Positions 1 to 13,300 of a stretch of 64,000 nt of DNA are shown here, piece after piece. The notes below the pieces were generated by a model. It saw nothing but the letters and a program-made list of their open reading frames with translations. It was not told where the DNA came from and ran no database searches. The DNA is from Tubulanus polymorphus. Lineage: Eukaryota > Nemertea > Palaeonemertea > Tubulaniformes > Tubulanidae. Within the stretch, counting starts at the first letter, position 1, and every line of letters starts with the position of its first letter. The DNA lies in the NCBI RefSeq assembly GCF_964204645.1, contig NC_134031.1, forward strand, positions 8,532,501 through 8,596,500, in the 5' to 3' direction. Both the position numbers and the translations under genes were made by a program.

Positions 1-10
1 ATATACTCAC

Positions 11-134
11 TTTCCCATTGCTGCGATACAAATATGACAAAGGAACCATTCTTGAATCGTCTACATCGTTTTCATCATCAATGAGTTTATTCAGCTTTTG
101 CGAACAAATCATACATACAATGCTATCAGACATT
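11..134 (-). CDS. Candidate first or internal exon with paired cysteines
   Basis: Read on the minus strand, this segment starts MSDSIVCMICSQKLNK and continues with an acidic stretch and a short basic end. It is preceded by a pyrimidine/AT-rich tract ending in TTTAG and followed by a GTGAGT donor, so it looks like an exon. The CMIC pair could be half of a zinc-binding site. The phase does not match the end of the exon at 427-577, so it may begin a separate gene that continues off the left edge. I do not recognise the family. Confidence 0.3.
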
Positions 135-426
135 CTAAATTTAATGAATAAATACATAACATGTAAGCATCAAAGAAACTGAATTTACAAAATGTAATGT
201 TAACCATGAACTTAAGATTAATAACCTCGAGCTACTTTTGGAAAAACAGATAATACACGCAGAAGTAATGGACAATCTGACCTCTTCCTTGACCTAGAAG
301 AAACAAAAGCAAAGAGACCAAATTAGACATTTCTGTAGAATAACTACTGGCAGGATCAATTTGACAATTATAGGTTGATGCTATAAATGATGGACAGTTT
401 GTAGTAGTACGTATATATGATTTTAC

Positions 427-577
427 CTGATTATAAGCACTGAGCTTTGTTTCGACGATATGTATGGGACATGTGTATGTTCTAATCAAATGACAATCTT
501 TTTCTTCCAGACCGACACATCCAGGATGAATGAGCCATTTACAACTTACATTCGAACATTCCATAACATGATAGTTG
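427..577 (-). CDS. Exon with PHD-like half zinc finger
   Basis: A minus-strand exon candidate bounded by an acceptor (TTTTATAG) and a donor (CAG|GTAAAA). It encodes MECSNVSCKWLIHPGCVGLE and then CPIH. The C-x4-C, W-x2-H-x2-C and C-P-x-H spacing resembles the second half of a PHD-type finger, which usually binds histone tails. The first half of the finger was not found upstream. It could be the 3' end of the integrase-containing gene at 3.4-6.4 kb, since the intervening small exons share the strand, but the linkage is inference. Confidence 0.4.
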
Positions 578-1531
578 CTATAAAATAAGAAGAGAGTTAG
601 TTTTTGAATCTATGGAGTGAATAGTTTTCAATTAAGAATTATTGATATCTTCAATGTATCATATTCAGTAACGGTATACTGGTTTGAATTTCATACAATA
701 ATGAAGGCAAAAAGAAATTATAAAATGAAATCCTTTGATTCAGAGTTTAAGTGGTTTTGTTTCAGGTAAAAAAGAAATAACATATCTTGCAATGTAATAT
801 AATGCAGTTACGTATTTTGTATTGGTCTTGACTGGAAGTACAACCATAATAAGTCACATATAAGCTATGTGGGGGGGGGGGGGAGATTGTAAGGTGAAGC
901 ACATGTGAGAATGAATAAAGGGCTAATATGCGCCATGAGTGGTGAAGACCTCTGCAGATCCAAACACAACATTCTTCAAGGGTGGTTCATTCACATAGAC
1001 ATGTAGATTAAATGATATCATTAGGGCGTTTTTAATATACAATTTCAACAATCAAGAACCTTTGGCATTTTATACCAACTCCTAGCTTTCTGATGCATAA
1101 TTTCAGTGAAATTTTTGGCTCAGTCATGTAAATGTTGACAATAAAAAGATGTGCTACATCTTCAAGTCAATCAAGATCAAAATTACTGCAAAGATGACAA
1201 AACGTTCCAACTTCACCACAAGAGTCATCATTATTTTTTCGGTAATCATTTTCCCAAAAAGCTAGTTATCCATTGTTACCATTCTTTCATGTTCATGCTG
1301 CTGATCACTTACTCATTTTTCTGTGCATTACAAAAGCACAATAATGGACGTTTGTTGTCTTCATCCGTTAAATTACGCAGTATATCGAAATTTTGCCTTC
1401 TTTTCTGGACATTTGTACGCTTTAACTTCAGACAAATGGGGTTAAATCATTAATAAAGCATACCATACCACTATCAATTTCTATTTTCACAACTCATGCG
1501 CATATGGCGCTTTATTAGATTTTTCACATAC

Positions 1532-2561
1532 CTGGGAGACCGTTCGATAAGTTCTTCTTCTAAAAGTGGACAAAATTTTCAACAAAAGAAATAAAATAAT
1601 GTATTGATTTTCAAAGTCATTGATATAGTGCTGTGTAAGGATAACCTTGTTAGGAGATACTTAGCAATGCTGACCGATTTCCAAGGTCCAGAGTCTAATG
1701 ATCTAGTTTTCTCATTAATGCTATAGCAAAACTCAATCAATGCTAGAATTCGTTTATATTTTCCCTTCAAAGAATTCACCCAAATTACTTAGTGATAAAA
1801 CTTAATATCATTTTTTAAGTCAATGTACAACACATCTGGTTTTAGGTATCAATCCTGCATACGTATGTTGAAGCATGAATGTAAACCATCTAGTTTGAAG
1901 AGTTTGTTGAGTTATTGATTTTCTATAAATTTGATTAAATTTACTACAATTGGTATCCACTGCACAATTAATACTTACTCTTTACAAATTTTTCTTTTTT
2001 CAATATGTCCATCATCATTGTTCTGTTTCTTATTTTTCACTGGTACTAGGCTAAAAGAAAAATACACAATACACTGGTAAAAAATGAAATGGAAATATAT
2101 GTGTAAATTAGTTTCAAATTTGTTGATACATTTATGGCATGCATCAACTTACAATTCATTCATATTTAACTCATCAAGCTGATACTGCATAAAAAAGAAA
2201 GAATCAAACGAAGATCATGTTCAAATGCAAATCATCTCAAAATACTCCTTTGATAATAATAATAATGATGATTCACATTAATATGTTACAGTGCAAAAAG
2301 CATTCAGCAAAACTTTGATAGGAACAGCAAAAGTAATATGTCTATAATGACTAAATGTATTAAATTCAATTCCTATTATTAATTTGACACAAGAATGAAT
2401 GATAAAATTGATTGTTAAGCGCCATATTTCAAACATTCTTTCATATGGATCTGAAGTGTAGAACACATACACTAATAAAAACAGAAACAATTAAAAACTT
2501 TACCTCATTGACGATTTGATCAACACAATGTCTGATCTCTTCGGGTACAGTTAAGTCATCC
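1532..2561 (-). CDS. String of small candidate exons downstream of the integrase gene
   Basis: Short minus-strand blocks with acceptor and donor dinucleotides sit at about 2519-2561 (RDDLTVPEEIRHCVDQIVNE), 2141-2186 (YQLDELNMNEL), 1978-2040 (a basic segment ending KRKICKE) and 1532-1559 (EELIERSP). Each is flanked by AG and GT in the expected places. They have no recognised domain and look like linker exons between the Cys-rich exon at 3.4 kb and the PHD-like exon near 0.5 kb. AT-rich intron sequence fills the rest. Such small exons cannot be confirmed without transcripts. Confidence 0.3.
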
Positions 2562-2733
2562 CTAAAATGGTGAAAAGTCATCAATTTAACTATCAACTTT
2601 AAATGTTCCATGATTAGGATAAATAAAGTAAGATATTTTCCTGGCCAAAAACTTACAGCATTTCAAAACTTGTTTCCGATGAATCCGAATCGTGAACCGC
2701 AAGGGACTGACACTGTAGGCAAATGAAAATGAA

Positions 2734-2885
2734 CCAGGGGTCCAGTGACACCATACCCACTTAGTGAAATGCATTGCAACCTGACAATTTCAATATTCAA
2801 TGCCCCTGGTAAATATGTATAGAAACCAATGTCCGCGAAACTCACCACAAACATAGAATAAGTCATGGGCTACAATTTTACGTTT
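2734..2885 (-). mobile_element. Degenerate H1 Helentron-like 3' end in an intron
   Basis: The block begins with CCAGGGGTCCAGTGACACC, followed by CCCACTTAGTG and a CAATATTCAATGCCCCTGGT motif. This is the reverse complement of the 3' end of the H1 repeat seen at 24.6 kb and elsewhere. It is more diverged than the 23-29 kb copies. A second, weaker H1-like remnant lies at about 6890-7100. Confidence 0.6.
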
Positions 2886-3414
2886 TCTGATTGTGTTTTA
2901 CAAAATGTGTAAAGGTACTAATATTATAGGGAACATTATCAAGTATATTATAGGGATTTGAAATGGTTGCATTAAAATAATCTTCAAATATAATGCTAAT
3001 ATCTCACATTTAATCATCAACATATTTCAAGTTCTATGTACAGGATATTTGTATTTAGTTACAGATCACATAAAAGACTTTTCTGTTTGTCTTATTAACT
3101 GGTTAACAAACGTTTGCTAATTATACACTAGTGTCTCAAACTTATCATAAACTTATTCAATAATAATCTGTAGGTAGCTTTCATTAACACCATTGACTAT
3201 ATTAGTACGTTATATGTTTGTAAAATGTAACCAATTACTTACGTTTAACTGTTCTGTATTTTTGTTCATAACATGATTATTTCTAAAAATCACAGATTGA
3301 TATCAAATACATGTAATTCTTCTTTAGATGATTGAAAGCGAAAATCACATCGAATGACCAATAAGACATACTATATAAAATATGAATAAGATGTAGAATG
3401 CAATGTAAACTTAC

Positions 3415-6400
3415 TCGCATGACTTTCCTGAGTGGCAACTAGCTGTACAAATTACACCCCTCTTCTTACACAGACATCTTAAAGTCGAGCAATTTGCTTT
3501 GCAGTGGCATCGGCTAGCTGGTTTCAAAGAGTGTGACATTGCCATCGCAGCTGTTCTTATCGGCAATTTGGGAACTGATCCCCACCCAGCGACAGGAATA
3601 TCAAATTCCCCAACAAACCGTTGCAGCACATCTGCTCGCAAGGCAACATCTAAGACTCCGTACTTGGTTCTAAAAATGAGGATTAACAGAATAAAGAATA
3701 GAGCTGTTAAGACTTTGCTTTACGATTTATGAAATTATCTGACAAACCGTATTATATAAAAGTTTCCATTCTTAAACTTTTTCACTTGGACTACCACACC
3801 AGGGAGTCTACGTAGATCTATTTTGTGGCGGTCTTGCTCAGGAATTTTCACCGTTACAAAATCCCCAACTTTGAATATTAGTTGTTCTTTGTATCCCCTT
3901 TTCAACATCATTTTTGCGCCGTTTAAGGAGGCAAGGTTAGCAGCCATCCTAATTTTTTGGTGAGCTTCCTTAGTTGCTAGCTCATTAGCAACCTTAACTC
4001 TCTTTATTGGCAGCTCACTAAAATCAAATCCCTAGAATGGAAGTGGTGCATTGGTTAGCCAGCTTAAAATAAGGCCAAATGTAGTAAGTAGAGTTTAGGT
4101 TATAGCAAAGTGACAAGTTTTGTGCATTGTTAAAAAGGCTTACTTGCGAAGTGGTTGAGGCATTTGGTTCCATCTGAAAAAAGTTGAGTGATATACAGAT
4201 ATGAAAATTGGTAAACACTGCACTTGCAATAAATGTCAATTTTCTGACACTTGAAAAATTGTTAATTTTTTAAATATACATCTCTTAGAAATGCCACAAA
4301 GTTTACATTAATGAAATACTGTAAGTATCCCTTTATAAAATGCAAGTTGGCAGTTATCTTTTCTCAGGACAAGATTTCAATGAGCCTTATTCTGCAGGAG
4401 ACGAGATAGACATATTTGTATTTAAAATTAAATCGAATATATACACAAGATAATCAATCAAGCATGTACACACCGTAATATCTTCATCACTCTGAATTGT
4501 TATGGCCTATGAAAAAGAATATGGATTACTGATACTTGTTAAGTATTATAAAAAAAACATGCATTAAGATAATATCTACAGCCTGGCTCTGTTTACAAGA
4601 TGTTGATTAATTTTGAAAGGTATTTTGACTTTGTGATACTACTGTATTTGAAACTTAATTTCTTACTACACCCTACAGGGCCATAGGAACGAATTGTGGC
4701 CCATAATGACGGCGTAGCAGGCACAAAGCACTAAATGGTCATAAAATTTTGAAAAATTATATCATTTAGGTACATTCTGAGTACTTCCTGGTTGAAATTA
4801 GGAATGATATAAGCTCACAGTTTCACCATTTCTGCCACTAGGTACTATGGAGACCTACCCTAGGCATGTAGGAAGTCATAGGCAAGAGTCAGAAAATGGG
4901 GGGGGGGGGGCATGGCTCCCCGGTTCCTACAGCCCTGCCCTAAAATAGATTTTAGTGAGTATTAGTACATACTTCTGCATTGCCCTCCTCTTCGTCATTA
5001 TGTTCATTTGACTATAATCAAATACAATTTCTTATAAGGACTGAATAATGATATAAATACCATTTGCTGAAGTAACTACAAATTTTACCTGAAGTGCAAT
5101 ATTTGGGGGTTTTTACCCATACACACATTCATAGGGGGTACATTTTATTCGTGTGGAATACGTAGTGTTGATCATATCTAAAGAAGCAAAAAACATTGAG
5201 CATATAGGGGAAGCATATTATGAATTAATCAAGATATCGTGTTCAATTTTACTTACACATAATTCGTGGTAAATAATGATGCCATGGAAATTCTCCTTTA
5301 CCAGTGAAAGACGCTTTGAATGAGGCAATTTTATCAGCCACGATACGATGACCCCGTTCTACTAAGCCCTGGCTCTGGGGATGACGAGGTCTACCATGGA
5401 CAATTTTACAGCTGGAGGGCCATTCAGACAGAAGATCACCCAGTTCCCGGTCAGAAAATTCACCTCCATTATCACATTGAAGAATTTTGGGCAGCCCAGT
5501 AAAACTGAATAGGATCCTGAGAGCATCTTTCACATCAGTCGCAAATTTCCCCTTCAAGGGCCACAGAAAATGAAATTTGGAGGCATGGTCAATAGCATGC
5601 AATATGAAGCGATAACCTTCTGTTTCTTGACGTTGCATATCAATCAAGTCAACCTGAAATGAATATACATGTATGAATTAACGATAATAGTACTCAGACC
5701 TTAAATAAAAGTTATGTCTTACCTGAATTCTTTCGAATACATTTTGGCTAATGATCGGAATGACTGGGGCTCTGCCAGTTTGCGATGATTTCAGTGTGCA
5801 CACTTTGCATTTTTTCAAGGTATTCCTTACATGAATTCGAATGACACCGAAGTAGTTTTCTTGAACCTGAAAGTTGATCTTTTGAATAAGTGATTAAAGA
5901 TATGATTAACTAAAACCTCAGGGAATAATTTTACCTTTTTAAATGTAGCATTCTCTCCACCATGCCCAATAGCCTCGTGACAGGATAATATGATTTGATC
6001 AAAATCTTCCAAAGGGATAACTCTGAGTTTCCTTGAAACCTGAAACAACCCATTTGGAGCAAATGAATAACTTCTGTACATACTGCAATAAAATGATATT
6101 TTCCATGTAAGATACGTACATCACTTTTGCATGGTGCAACTACATTCTTATCACCGTTTTCCTCCTCTTTTAAAGTAAAACCTTTGGTTTTGACCTGCAA
6201 AATAAGACGAAGCATCACTTCATAAATCAGTTCTATTATGAGAAAATTGTAGTGATACAAGACGTCAAGCATTCACAACGAGAACATTTACCTGATGTCG
6301 GAATTTGGCTAAGCTTTGGCTGTTGGGAAAATAATTCTTAACATCTGGATGCATTGGGTTTTCAAGAAACTGTTTGACAACATCCAGATATTCTTTATCC

Positions 6401-6419
6401 ATAACTGAGCTATTTTTGG
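3415..6419 (-). CDS. KRBA2-like integrase-domain gene, multi-exon
   Basis: Minus-strand exons with consistent GT-AG ends: 6292-6419, 6119-6195, 5935-6082, 5723-5866, 5257-5653, small exons near 5.0, 4.5 and 4.15 kb, 3748-4031 and 3415-3669. In order they encode an alpha-helical segment (MDKEYLDVVKQFLENP), a zinc-binding H2C2 domain (CHEAIGHGG, then KKCKVC in the next exon), the rve integrase core, a small beta-rich domain (FKVGDFVTVKIPEQDRHK) that is typical after this integrase type, and a Cys-rich tail (CHCKANCSTLRCLCKKRG) resembling a CXC/tesmin motif. This order matches KRAB-A-domain-containing-2-like proteins of many invertebrates, which derive from a transposon or retroelement integrase. 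No terminal repeats flank it and introns split the domains, so it is either a domesticated host gene or an old intron-containing integrase gene. Exon linkage is inferred. Confidence 0.72.
5257..5653 (-). CDS. Integrase core (rve) exon with intact D-D-E
   Basis: This exon holds the RNase-H-fold integrase core. The acidic residues expected for catalysis are visible: D in HAIDHASKF, D in QCDNGGEF and E in SQGLVERGHR, with the HGRPRHPQSQG block typical of KRBA2-like proteins between the second D and the E. No stop or frameshift interrupts it from the acceptor (ATTTCAG) to the GTAAGT donor at 5251-5256. The catalytic triad therefore appears conserved, although activity cannot be judged. Confidence 0.75.
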
Positions 6420-6629
6420 CTAAAAAATGAAACACCTCTATTCACATTCATACATAGGCCTAATGCCTTATGAAACCAATCATTTTAATTTGTGGCCTAG
6501 CAGTAAGGAAAAAGATTCATTCCCACCAGGAAATCATTTCTGATTTTATAAAACAAAGGTATTTTATAAAGCAAAGGTGAGAATGTATCTGAATAACCCA
6601 TGCTATCTTAGCTTACCTCTTTTTTTCAC

Positions 6630-8700
6630 ATCAGATCTTTTCACATCATCTGTAATTCTGTTATAAAATGAATGAAAATTTATTGTAGCGAATAAATTGG
6701 CCAGCTTTTAGTCTCAAGTATCTTACGTAATAAAATGAACAATTTTGTATCCTAAAACAAACTGAACCATAAAGCGAATCTTAGGTTTAACCACCAGCAT
6801 TTGTGGGCATTGAATAATATTTTGTACCAATTGTGCTCTTTTTTTAATCAATAAAGTTTTCTTGGTTAAACTAGTTAAACTGACAACTTCGAAAAATATT
6901 TGACAGCCAAAATTTCAATATTCAACACCCCCTGATGAACAAATACAGCAATAGATGAATGACACTGACTTTTAAATGCCATAGTGCCAATCAATTGAGC
7001 ATATATACCATAATATTCCATGGTTAACATATAGCAGAAGCCATCGCCTTCTAACTCAACATAACCATACCATATCATGGGCTACCAATGTGCAATTGAT
7101 TGGGTTAACAAAATATGCATACGTACCAATATAAAGGGAAAATATTAAATTTAATATCAAACTATCCGTGGTGGGGAGAGAACAAAAGACCACAATTCCG
7201 AGCAAGGAGATGTATCCTACGATAATGCAGTCAATTATTAAACATTAAGACTATCAAGACCTGTTGAAATTTTTCCTGAAAAACCTTTTAGAATATAATA
7301 AGTTTCATAGATAGACTTACTTAGATGATGCTTTCTTAGCAGAGTCATGTGCTTTCTCTGAATGATCTATAGGATTTGTATCTGAAAATCTATCATTAAC
7401 ATGGGATGAAATTCTAGTTTTCTAATGAGCATGTCTCAGTGGAAACGTCATTTCTCAAAACATACTTATCATCATCTGGCATGTGATCACATGACACAGA
7501 AGCTTTAGTGCGACTGTTTGAGGCCTATCAAATATAAAATGTAGAGGGTTGACAAAACTATAAACTACATTCAAATATGGATGCACACAAGTGAGTTCAA
7601 TATGGATGCACACAAGCGAGTGTAAGAGGAAAAAAATCAAGGGCTATAATCTTTAAAAACTAGGTGCGCAATCAGAGTACGTCTGGAACCAGTCCAGTCA
7701 TTCAACCAAATGCAGCAATGAACATCGATGAAACTCCATGAACTAGAGGACTGCAGATAAAAGCATCGGTAAATGACAACAATGCTTAGGCCAACACATT
7801 TTCAGGGATTTTTCACATGCTCTTTCTTCTTTCTCACGAAAAGGTCAGACTCTAAAAAAAGAGCAATGTCTTTAGGGGGGTGCACGTGCCCTCTGCGCAA
7901 ACCCCTGGATCAGCCGCTGACATATCTATATGTACGCACATATAGTGATTGTCCCTATGGTGCCAGTGAAGCCAATGTAGCATGTCCAAAATATCAACGA
8001 AATCCTATGCGCCAGAATCTAAAGGCTTCTTCGTCAGGGCGTGGCTATCTACAAGGGTCCGCCATCGTCAAACAGTCCCGGGGAGTGGTAGTGAAAAGGG
8101 AAAATGTCATCCTCTGAAGGTTGATGAATGAATAATGGCCGACTCCAGGAATAAAAGGTCTAAAAGGGGTAAACTAGTGTCCGAGATGAGTGCGAAATCT
8201 TTCCCAGGTGACTACATTATCTAAATGAAGTCACTTGACCAATCAGGACGAGTGTCTGCCAGGTACTCAATCAAGTCAGGGTCCTTGACAAGATACAAGA
8301 TCAGTCATCCAAACACCGGCTCCTACTTCTCTGGTCCTCGGAGGTGTAGTGTCATTCCAAATGCCTCCAGCACATCACTACTGCAACCAGCCTCTTTGAC
8401 TTGCCCTCACTTACTATGGTCTCACACATAAAATAAGCAAATCAAAAGAGAATTAGTCTTGAAAGATAAACAATATGAATAATGAGAGAAATCTCACAAT
8501 AGATTCAGCCAAAAATGTTAAGTTCTTGAGTAAAATTCTATATACATCGGTATAATCTGATGATGGCTAATAGTATTTAGCATATATGTTGCTCAAAATA
8601 TATACCACTTTGCTATAGAACTTTTCATTTTGGGCTGATTCTATTCTGGGATTTCTCTCGTTAGGCATTGGCTTCCTCCTCTCCTGACAGTGAAAACGAG
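6630..8700 (-). CDS. Small hydrophilic candidate exons between integrase and USP segments
   Basis: Candidate minus-strand exons: about 8594-8680 (ERRKPMPNERNPRIESAQNE), 7467-7526 (ASNSRTKASVSCDHMPDDDK), 7320-7381 (DTNPIDHSEKAHDSAKKASS) and 6617-6655 (ITDDVKRSDVKKR). Each sits between plausible AG and GT dinucleotides. The composition is charged and low-complexity, like disordered linker, and no domain is recognised. They may connect the USP-like exons upstream with the integrase exons downstream, or belong to one of the two. The remaining sequence in 6.4-10.3 kb is AT-rich intron plus the 144-bp tandem repeat. Confidence 0.3.
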
Positions 8701-9299
8701 AAGAATTATAAACTTAACATATATCGATTATTATTTCATAGTTAACTTGTTCATTTTACAATTTTACAAATAAAATATGCGAATAAAAAAGAATACAATT
8801 CATAAATGAGTAGAGAACTATACATTCATCTTAGTTTAATAATCCTATGTACATATTGCACATGACTGGATACAAGTAGGCCTAGCCTACTGAAATTTAG
8901 CATGATACACTACATCCTCGCACTAATAAAGTAGAGTAAAATGGGCCGCCAAGTTCCACAAAAAGTTTTAACTCTTAAATCGATTTAATTTCTTCATTAA
9001 TTCAGTTTATCTTTTTTTGATCGATTTTGGCTTTAATCCTTTTTGTGAAACTGGGCCCCAGATGGATGGAATAATTAGAAATATACGTACCCGGTAATAA
9101 CATTCTAATCCTTAGCCATTACATACAATTTCATAGCGATACAATAATCTAAAGGTGTGAAAATGATCAGACTCCATTGCAAGATTCAAGATTCAAACAA
9201 GTCACACTGATCTCCACATGAAACCGACCATTTTCCGACACCCGAAATACAACATCTAAACCTACAACTCATAAACACATACAGGGGCGGCTGGGCGAC

Positions 9300-9845
9300 G
9301 TGTAAAATGTTTCACATACCTGAGGATCGGGTTGGTGTGAATTATCTGCTGTAGTCCTTGTCTGAAAAATAATATTTAGACTCATTACAAATATATATTG
9401 CATCCTAAATTCCAAGTTATGACACATTTTTAGAAAAATCAACGTGTAAAATGTTTCACATACCTCAAGATCGGGTTGGTGTGAATTATGTGCCGTAGTC
9501 CTTGTCTGAAAAATAATATTTAGACTCATTACAAATATATACTGCATCGTAAATTCCAAGTTATGACACATTTTTAGAAAAATCAACGTGTAAAATGTTT
9601 CACATACCTAAGGATCGGGTTGGTGTGAATTATGTGCCGTAGTCCTTGTCTGAAAAATAATATTTAGACTCATTACAAATATATACTGCATCCTAAATTC
9701 CAAGTTATGACACATTTTTAGAAAAATCAACGTGTAAAATGTTTCACATACCTGAGGATCGGGTTGGTGTGAATTATGTGCCGTAGTCCTTGTCTGAAAA
9801 ATAATATTTAGACTCATTAAAAATATATATTGCATCCTAAATCCT
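9300..9845 (-). repeat. Four-copy 144-bp tandem repeat carrying mini-exons
   Basis: The sequence repeats with an exact 144-bp period, seen from the donor motif positions 9313, 9457, 9601 and 9745. The copies differ at only a few positions. Each unit read on the minus strand contains TTTTTCAG, a 42-nt block, and GTATGTG. The last unit ends at about 9845, where similarity stops. Both the unit length and the mini-exon length are multiples of three. Confidence 0.9.
9320..9793 (-). CDS. Tandem 42-nt mini-exons (four copies)
   Basis: Predicted mini-exons are at 9752-9793, 9608-9649, 9464-9505 and 9320-9361, each encoding TRTTAxNSHQPDPx (14 residues) between a CAG acceptor and a GTATGTG donor. All are 42 nt, so any number can be included without changing the frame. 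The copy at 9608-9649 ends in TAG instead of CAG or GAG, so its inclusion would stop translation unless it is skipped. Function is unknown. The arrangement resembles tandem exon duplication giving length variants of a linker, which is inference. Confidence 0.55.
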
Positions 9846-10329
9846 AATTACCGTTGTATCGTGCATTACTGGCGAGTTTAACCCTTAACCTTCTGGCAGC
9901 AAGATCATTTGCATGTTGATGAAATTAAACTTCCGATTTTTGAAAGAGGGGGTACACTGGGTGGGGTCATTTTTGGGGGCCCAGCGCGAAAAGTGAAATC
10001 ACTTCCGGGTTCAGATTCACGAGTATAGGCAGTTGCCATGTCTTAAGAGGCTCAACGCGCTGCGAGGCGCTTGTGACATAAAAACAATCTTTTAATGCGA
10101 GATAGGCCGGGCTATTGACTACAGTTGCCTACGGCAGATCCCCAGTGTGTCGACTCAGTAGCCTGCAGCAAGTTAAGGGTTAACTACATAAAGTTGAATA
10201 TTATATGACAAAATAAGAAAGAACACATACTGGTACTTTTATATAAAATAGCATGTAAGCATTCTGGGATAGGACCCAATCCTTATTGGCTCTCAATACC
10301 TAAAATAAAGATTAAGTTACGTTATATTG

Positions 10330-13300
10330 TGCAAATGAACGGAACTAACTTCTCTGTCCTCATTTGATATTATGACAAAAATATACAGGATGTATGCTTG
10401 TTTTTCATATAGAGCTTCTGTGGTTCCAAAGGGTTTGTCCGCAGCGATTATTTTATGATAATAAAACTTTTGAGTCACTTTTGCCTGTAATTGCACATTT
10501 TGCATTGGTTTTTTTTATATAATGTGACAGAATGGGCATGAACCAGATTAAAGAATTAGGTGCTGCGTCAGAATGGTGATTCGCCATAGTTATCTGACTC
10601 ATGTTCAAGACATAGCTGCCAGGTGTCTGATGAATAATCAATAAATGATAAAATATTCCTGGTTGCAAATGATCAATGGATTTACAGTACCTTACTGTCA
10701 TTTGTTTCAAACCATTTACCATCAATATCGCAAACAAAAGATATATAATGTCCTCCTTCCAAAGAAGAGCCTTGATGAACCACAACACTGCAAAGTTTAA
10801 AATTCTGAAAAATATGTGACAGTGTTATTTATGTGCAGTATTCCTAAAAAACTAGAATATCTTCAGTAAATGAGCATACCTCGTTGTGGAAGCTAAGAAC
10901 TTCATCAAATCTCACAAAATCATTTCTTTTTTCCAATGTCTTACTGAATCTTAAAAGGACAAGACAGTCTATTAGTTATAACTCCACCAATTAATTCTAG
11001 AGATACTGTTCATACCGTATGCCATGCGTAAAATACCATTCTACAGGGTGCCTCAAAAAATGTGTTTTCAGTTACACAAAAGCAGTTTAAGCAAATTGAC
11101 AGATTAAGTATTTACCTGTTAATTTGAATAGCTAAACATTCAGGAGCCTTCAAAGGTTTAGTAGATTTCCTTGCAACCTTTGATTTGCAATTTCAATGAA
11201 AAATGATGGAAATGAAATCATAGCTAAAAGATAATACCTATAAATATGGAATCAGTACTTATGATCACTACATGAAATAAACATAACAAACTCACTGGGA
11301 ACACTCATAGTCATCCAGTTCCTCACTACAAAAATATGAATTAAGTAACGAGACAAGGGTTGTGACTCCTTTTCCTTTATCCTTCTGAAATACAAAGAAA
11401 ATCTCAAATGTCATATAGGAACTATTTATAGGAAACATATAGAAATATTCAGCGGTTTAAGGGACCAAAAACACAGCTACACACCCCAAGTGATAGACTG
11501 AGGTTTGTGAATCCATCAGTTTGTGTTGATTCAGTAGAACAGGATCTACAGATGACTGAAAGAGAAAGTCATAAAATATTCAAACAGGGCTTACTGATGT
11601 GAAAATTAAGTGTAGTAAAAATGAATGAATCATTGCTTGAAAAGCTTTGCTACTTAAAATACCTTTTGTTTGAAGAGAACCATGGAAAAACTTAACAATC
11701 CGTTTAAAATCAGAACTGAAAAAATAAACACACATTATATTCATCATCTATCTAGCCTCAATTTTTTGATAACTATAAACATAATTGCATTCGTTCATTC
11801 GCTCGTTGCTTCATTCATTTTGTTTACCTTGAATTTTCATCTTCAATTCTACTCATCCAACGAATGAAGAACTCATGGGCATCACACCGACGTCTTGAGT
11901 AGAACCCTATATCTAAGATAAAATGGGGTGAAAATCAGTTTGGTTCAGTAAAGGAAAGTTGAAGAAAGAAGTGAGAAAGAAGCAAAACCACATTTTTTTC
12001 CAGTTCACCACGGTTGTGTATGAACACCAAACCATCCAGCTCTTCATTATAGAACAGATAGGCAAGGGTCTCATTCCTCGAGACATCACCTACATATTTT
12101 GATCATAGTAGTGTATAACATACATGAATAGCATAAAAGTCATGAAGCGAGGCAACATATATAAAACAGAAAACAGATGAAATAGGAGTGAAATATTCAA
12201 TTTGCACTGGTCATTGTGGTCACCTCAAAGTCTTCAGATACAGAAGCAAGTGGCAATGAGGCTCTAGTCATTTAAGACCCTACTCAAAATTAGGGGATAC
12301 CTATGGAATTTCCAAGAAAATAACGCCTATGTGACTGTCATTGGTTTGGCAAGAAATCATACTATAATTAAATATCATATCAAAAGTGTTTGATACAGGC
12401 TATTCCTAGTATAAGCCCATCTGATCACTTTTCCTGAGATAGGCACATAAAATGTTTTCCTAAATCGCTGCAATAAGGTGAAAAAAGACTTTTGGTGCAA
12501 CCACACAACTAGGACACCACGCCTACTGGCGAAATGCTTGACAATCTGAAAATAATCAAATACCACATTATTCCGTTATTCGCCTGGTGATCATACTCAG
12601 AAACGAATTATGTACCTTGAAACTCACCCAGCACGAATTTCAACACATTATAATGGCAAACCATAATCACTACCATTAGGAAGCTACAGGTCTCAGAATT
12701 CAGGGCACAAGTGACCTTTTTTTGTCAAAATATCAAGGAACTTCATTGAAGCATATTCAAGATTTCCCAGCCAGCCATCTGGAATTTGATCAAGCCAGTT
12801 TTTGGCTCCAGATGCATCTAAAGTAGCTATTAACCTAACATCAAAACAAACCATTGAAGCATCAATTACAGTTCAATTTTCCACAAATTACTGGGGCCTG
12901 TCTACAAACAATGAATGAAAAGTGAACAAATTAGGCCCGCTAGGATTTAAGTCCCAAGTGGGTTAAAAAGCATTTGCATTGTAATGAGACATAATCATGT
13001 GGATTACTTAATACTTAATACCCTGAGATGAAGCCTATATGTGTAGAGTATTTACATAGACAATGTGAAGCAAAGAAAATTGATGAAAAACAAATAGGAA
13101 GATTATATAATATACCAACCATTTTGCCATTATTCTGTCAGGAAAAGGAAATTGAAATATAAACATTAGGTCAAAAACACTTTAATTCTCAAATTACACA
13201 ACTAATCTAGTTTACGAATTAGAGATATTTTATTTCAAATGACTAAAAATTGCAGTATAATGAGAAATTTTGATCAAAGTAAATACTTACTAGGCAAAAG

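Noticed and set aside
7773-8431. Plus-strand frames of 114 and 68 codons
   Set aside because: No domain or splice support, and the surrounding candidate exons are on the minus strand.
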